64,000 nt of DNA. It comes from Mycobacterium sp. 050128. Lineage in GTDB: Bacteria > Actinomycetota > Actinomycetes > Mycobacteriales > Mycobacteriaceae. The notes beneath the pieces were generated by a model, which ran no database searches, was not told the DNA's origin, and was given only the letters and a program-made list of their open reading frames with translations. The stretch covers positions 310,001-374,000 of the forward strand of contig NZ_JAZGLW010000004.1 in NCBI RefSeq assembly GCF_036409155.1, written 5' to 3'. The number at the start of each line of letters is the position of its first letter. The first letter of the stretch is position 1. Below are positions 61,320 through 64,000 of this stretch, one piece after another. Made by a program: the position numbers and the translations under genes.

Positions 61320-63374
61320 ATGAGCGCCCCCGCACAGTCCGTCCCAGCAGCCCCGATCCGGGTTCCTGCCGGGACCACGGCGGCCGCCGCGGTTGGGGAG
61401 GCGGGGTTGCCGCGCCGGGGCACGCCCGACGCGATCGTGGTGGTGCGCGACGCCGGCGGCAAGCTGCGCGACCTGAGTTGGGTGCCCGAGGCCGACGCCG
61501 AGGTGGTCCCGGTCGCGGCCAACACCAACGAGGGCCGCAGCGTCATCCGGCACTCGGCCGCACACGTGCTGGCCCAGGCCGTCCAGAGCCTGTTCCCGCA
61601 GGCCAAACTGGGGATCGGGCCGCCCATCGCGGACGGCTTCTACTACGACTTCGACGTGGCGGAGCCGTTCACCCCCGAAGACCTGGAAAAACTGGAAAAG
61701 CGGATGCGCCAGATCGTCAAGGAGGGCCAGCTGTTCGACCGGCGGGTCTACGAATCCAAGGACGCGGCGCGCGAGGAACTGGCCGACGAGCCCTACAAGC
61801 TCGAGCTCGTCGATGACAAGTCGGGTGACCCCGACGTCATGGAGGTCGGTGGCGACGAACTCACCGCCTACGACAATCTCAATCCCCGTACCCGCGAACG
61901 GGTCTGGGGTGATTTGTGCCGCGGCCCGCACATCCCGACCACCAAGCACATCCCGGCGTTCAAGCTCACCCGCAGCTCGGCCGCCTACTGGCGCGGCGAC
62001 CAGAGCAACGCCAGCCTGCAGCGCATCTACGGCACCGCCTGGGAATCGCAGGAGGCGCTCGACAAGCACCTGGAGCTGATCGAGGAGGCGCAGCGGCGCG
62101 ACCACCGCAAGCTGGGCGTCGAGCTCGACCTGTTCAGCTTCCCCGACGAAATCGGTTCCGGCCTGGCGGTTTTCCACCCCAAGGGCGGCATAATCCGCCG
62201 CGAGCTGGAGGAGTACTCGAGGCGCAAGCACATCGAGGCCGGCTACGAGTTCGTCAATACCCCGCACATCACCAAGGAGCAGCTGTACATCACCTCGGGC
62301 CACCTCGAGTGGTACGCCGAGGGCATGTACCCGCCGATGCACCTGGACGCGGAGTTCAACGCGGACGGGACGGTACGTAAACCCGGGCAGGACTACTACC
62401 TCAAACCGATGAACTGCCCGATGCACCACCTGATCTATCGGTCCCGCGGCCGCTCGTACCGCGAGCTTCCGTTGCGGCTCTTCGAGTTCGGCAGCGTGTA
62501 CCGCTACGAGAAGTCCGGCGTGGTGCACGGGCTGACCCGGGTGCGTGGCATGACTCAGGACGATGCGCACATCTACTGCACGCGAGAGCAGATGCGCGAC
62601 GAGCTGAGCTCGCTGTTGCGCTTCGTGCTCGACTTGTTGGCCGACTACGGGCTCGACGACTTCTACCTGGAGCTGTCCACCAAGGACCCGGAGAAGTACT
62701 CCGGCTCTGACGAGATGTGGGACGAGGCCACCGAGGTCCTGCGAGAAGTGGCCGTGGCCTCCGGGTTGCATTTCGTTCCCGACCCCGGTGGCGCGGCGTT
62801 CTACGGGCCGAAGATCTCCGTGCAGGTCAAGGACGCGTTGGGCCGCAGCTGGCAGATGTCGACGATCCAGCTCGACTTCAACATGCCGGACCGATTCGAG
62901 CTGGAATACACCGCATCCGACGGTTCGCGACAGCGCCCGGTGCTCATCCACCGGGCGCTGTTCGGGTCCATCGAGCGGTTCTTCGGCATTCTGACCGAGC
63001 ACTATGCCGGGGCCTTCCCGGCGTGGCTGGCACCGATTCAGGTAGTCGGCATTCCGGTCGCCGACGAACACGCCGGTTACCTGAAAGATGTTGCCGCGCA
63101 ACTGAGGTCGCGAGGGGTCCGGGTCGAGGTGGACACCAGCGACGACCGGATGGCCAAGAAGATCGTCAACCACACCAATCAGCGCGTCCCGTTCATGTTG
63201 CTGGCCGGTGACCGCGACGTCGAGGGCCGGGCGGTCAGCTTTCGCTTCGGCGACCGTACCCAGATCAACGGCGTGCCTGTCGACGCCGCGATCGATACCA
63301 TCGTGAAGTGGATCGCCGACCGCGAGAATGCCGCTCCCACACAAGAACTGGTGAAGGTAGCCGGCGGTGAGTGA
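61320..63374 (+). CDS. thrS: Threonyl-tRNA synthetase
   Basis: A 684-residue class II synthetase. N-terminal TGS-like domain, then the editing domain with [42 protein letters not shown] (HxxxH) and the catalytic core: [42 protein letters not shown] (motif 2; Zn Cys in MNCP) and [16 protein letters not shown] (motif 3). The anticodon-binding domain is at the end. ATG at 61320. In M. tuberculosis thrS is followed by the HIT phosphorylase and pgsA1, as here. Confidence 0.97.
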   Translation: MSAPAQSVPAAPIRVPAGTTAAAAVGEAGLPRRGTPDAIVVVRDAGGKLRDLSWVPEADAEVVPVAANTNEGRSVIRHSAAHVLAQAVQSLFPQAKLGIGPPIADGFYYDFDVAEPFTPEDLEKLEKRMRQIVKEGQLFDRRVYESKDAAREELADEPYKLELVDDKSGDPDVMEVGGDELTAYDNLNPRTRERVWGDLCRGPHIPTTKHIPAFKLTRSSAAYWRGDQSNASLQRIYGTAWESQEALDKHLELIEEAQRRDHRKLGVELDLFSFPDEIGSGLAVFHPKGGIIRRELEEYSRRKHIEAGYEFVNTPHITKEQLYITSGHLEWYAEGMYPPMHLDAEFNADGTVRKPGQDYYLKPMNCPMHHLIYRSRGRSYRELPLRLFEFGSVYRYEKSGVVHGLTRVRGMTQDDAHIYCTREQMRDELSSLLRFVLDLLADYGLDDFYLELSTKDPEKYSGSDEMWDEATEVLREVAVASGLHFVPDPGGAAFYGPKISVQVKDALGRSWQMSTIQLDFNMPDRFELEYTASDGSRQRPVLIHRALFGSIERFFGILTEHYAGAFPAWLAPIQVVGIPVADEHAGYLKDVAAQLRSRGVRVEVDTSDDRMAKKIVNHTNQRVPFMLLAGDRDVEGRAVSFRFGDRTQINGVPVDAAIDTIVKWIADRENAAPTQELVKVAGGE

Positions 63375-63996
63375 GCAGGACAGCGCCGATCGCGGCGAGG
63401 ACGCCATTCTCGACAGGGGTGTCGGTGAGCGTGACCACCTGCAGCGATTGTGGACGCCGTACCGGATGACGTACCTGGCCGAGGCGCCGGCCAAGCGCGA
63501 CCCCAACTCTGCGGGCAAGCCCGATGAGCCGTTCACCGACATTCCGCAACTGCCCGACGAGGAGGGTCTGGTGGTCGCGCGCGGCGAACTCGTGTATGCC
63601 GTGCTCAACCTCTACCCGTACAACCCCGGGCACCTGATGGTGGTGCCCTACCGGAAACTGTCCGAAATCGAGGACCTCACCGACGCCGAGAGCGCGGAGC
63701 TGATGGCCTTCATCCAGAAGGCGATTCGGGTGATCAAGAACGTGTCGCGGCCGCACGGCTTCAACGTCGGCCTGAACCTGGGAACGTCGGCGGGCGGGTC
63801 GCTGGCCGAACACCTGCACGTGCACGTGGTGCCGCGCTGGGGCGGCGACGCGAACTTCATCACGATCGTTGGCGGCGCGAAGGTGATCCCGCAATTGCTG
63901 CGCGAGACGCGTCAGCTGCTGGCGACGGAGTGGGCTAAACAAGCGATGAGTGTGAAGGAACCTCCCGCTCGCGGGAAGAGTGGCGCCAATGAGTAA
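63367..63996 (+). CDS. HIT-family Ap4A phosphorylase (Rv2613c-like)
   Basis: A 209-residue HIT-fold nucleotide phosphorylase. [39 protein letters not shown], then [32 protein letters not shown], whose HLHVHV is the H-x-H-x-H site. The M. tuberculosis ortholog is described as a diadenosine tetraphosphate phosphorylase. GTG start overlaps the thrS stop by 8 bases. Confidence 0.93.
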   Translation: MSEQDSADRGEDAILDRGVGERDHLQRLWTPYRMTYLAEAPAKRDPNSAGKPDEPFTDIPQLPDEEGLVVARGELVYAVLNLYPYNPGHLMVVPYRKLSEIEDLTDAESAELMAFIQKAIRVIKNVSRPHGFNVGLNLGTSAGGSLAEHLHVHVVPRWGGDANFITIVGGAKVIPQLLRETRQLLATEWAKQAMSVKEPPARGKSGANE

Positions 63997-64000
63997 GGCG
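63989..64000 (+). CDS. Start of a pgsA-like gene (cut by window end)
   Basis: ATGAGTAAGGCG encodes M-S-K-A and overlaps the HIT-gene stop by 8 bases. In the syntenic M. tuberculosis locus the next gene is pgsA1 (phosphatidylinositol phosphate synthase), whose product also begins MSK. Only four codons are visible, so the assignment rests on synteny. Confidence 0.55.

Noticed and set aside
61275..63608. 777-codon minus-strand open frame
   Set aside because: Antisense to thrS and the HIT gene.

Overview
The window is chromosomal DNA of a mycobacterium, probably a slow-growing nontuberculous one. The base composition is high GC with many GTG starts. Several genes are recognisably mycobacterial: a CmtR repressor with the C57/C61/C102 metal site, an MmpS/MmpL pair, an EspB-type ESX substrate, DUF732, an LppJ-like lipoprotein in a WXG-protein/hydrolase cassette, an Rv2629-like protein, a wax ester/triacylglycerol synthase, an EthR-like regulator, and the thrS / HIT-phosphorylase / pgsA order at the right end. 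I cannot name the species. No insertion sequence, phage block, rRNA or CRISPR array was seen.

Layout. 1-5.7 kb: a cation-efflux gene (cut at the left edge) coupled to cmtR, then envelope-glycan genes (GT1, GAP-like membrane protein, GT4, polysaccharide deacetylase) and a DUF732 protein. 5.9-9 kb: a PknD-like receptor kinase with an NHL propeller, GtrA and a VOC protein. 9-10.4 kb: a gene-poor, partly AT-rich stretch with a strong terminator and a 57-residue cysteine-rich secreted protein. 10.4-15.4 kb: a WXG-type protein, an alpha/beta hydrolase and a lipoprotein in one operon, then an AT-richer orphan gene and another lipoprotein. 15.5-16.0 kb: four tRNA genes. 16.6-20.4 kb: mmpS-mmpL and a small conserved protein. 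20.7-27.1 kb: an MFS/cNMP/patatin fusion, an orphan espB paralog with twin palindromic operators, a TetR regulator and two small proteins.

27-42 kb is a lipid and stress-metabolism region. It holds an enoyl-CoA hydratase, a FadD/RidA/metallo-hydrolase operon, a LysR regulator broken by one TAG codon, an SDR, a catalase-like protein, a TauE permease, a YbdK-type ligase, STAS and TetR genes, DedA, an SGNH hydrolase, a second FadD with a permease, and an IclR regulator. At 43.2-49.6 kb lies a compact aromatic-catabolism island. A five-gene operon with 4-bp overlaps (dioxygenase alpha and beta, an 84-residue protein, a dihydrodiol dehydrogenase, a class II aldolase-type decarboxylase) is divergent from pcaHGB. 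Together they read like a phthalate-type route to protocatechuate and on to the beta-ketoadipate pathway. An EthR-like repressor with its own TGTCGAT boxes follows.

50.4-56.6 kb looks like a DosR (dormancy) island. Five sequences resembling the DosR box lie next to an Rv2629-like gene, a dienelactone-hydrolase-like gene, an 86-residue protein, a hydrolase/triacylglycerol-synthase operon, an SRPBCC-like gene and a candidate 22-residue peptide gene. 56.7-64 kb holds a SufR-like regulator with a long palindrome, small membrane and cupin proteins, nitronate monooxygenase, DUF1990, an aldo/keto reductase, a thioesterase, thrS, a HIT-family Ap4A phosphorylase and the first codons of a pgsA-like gene.
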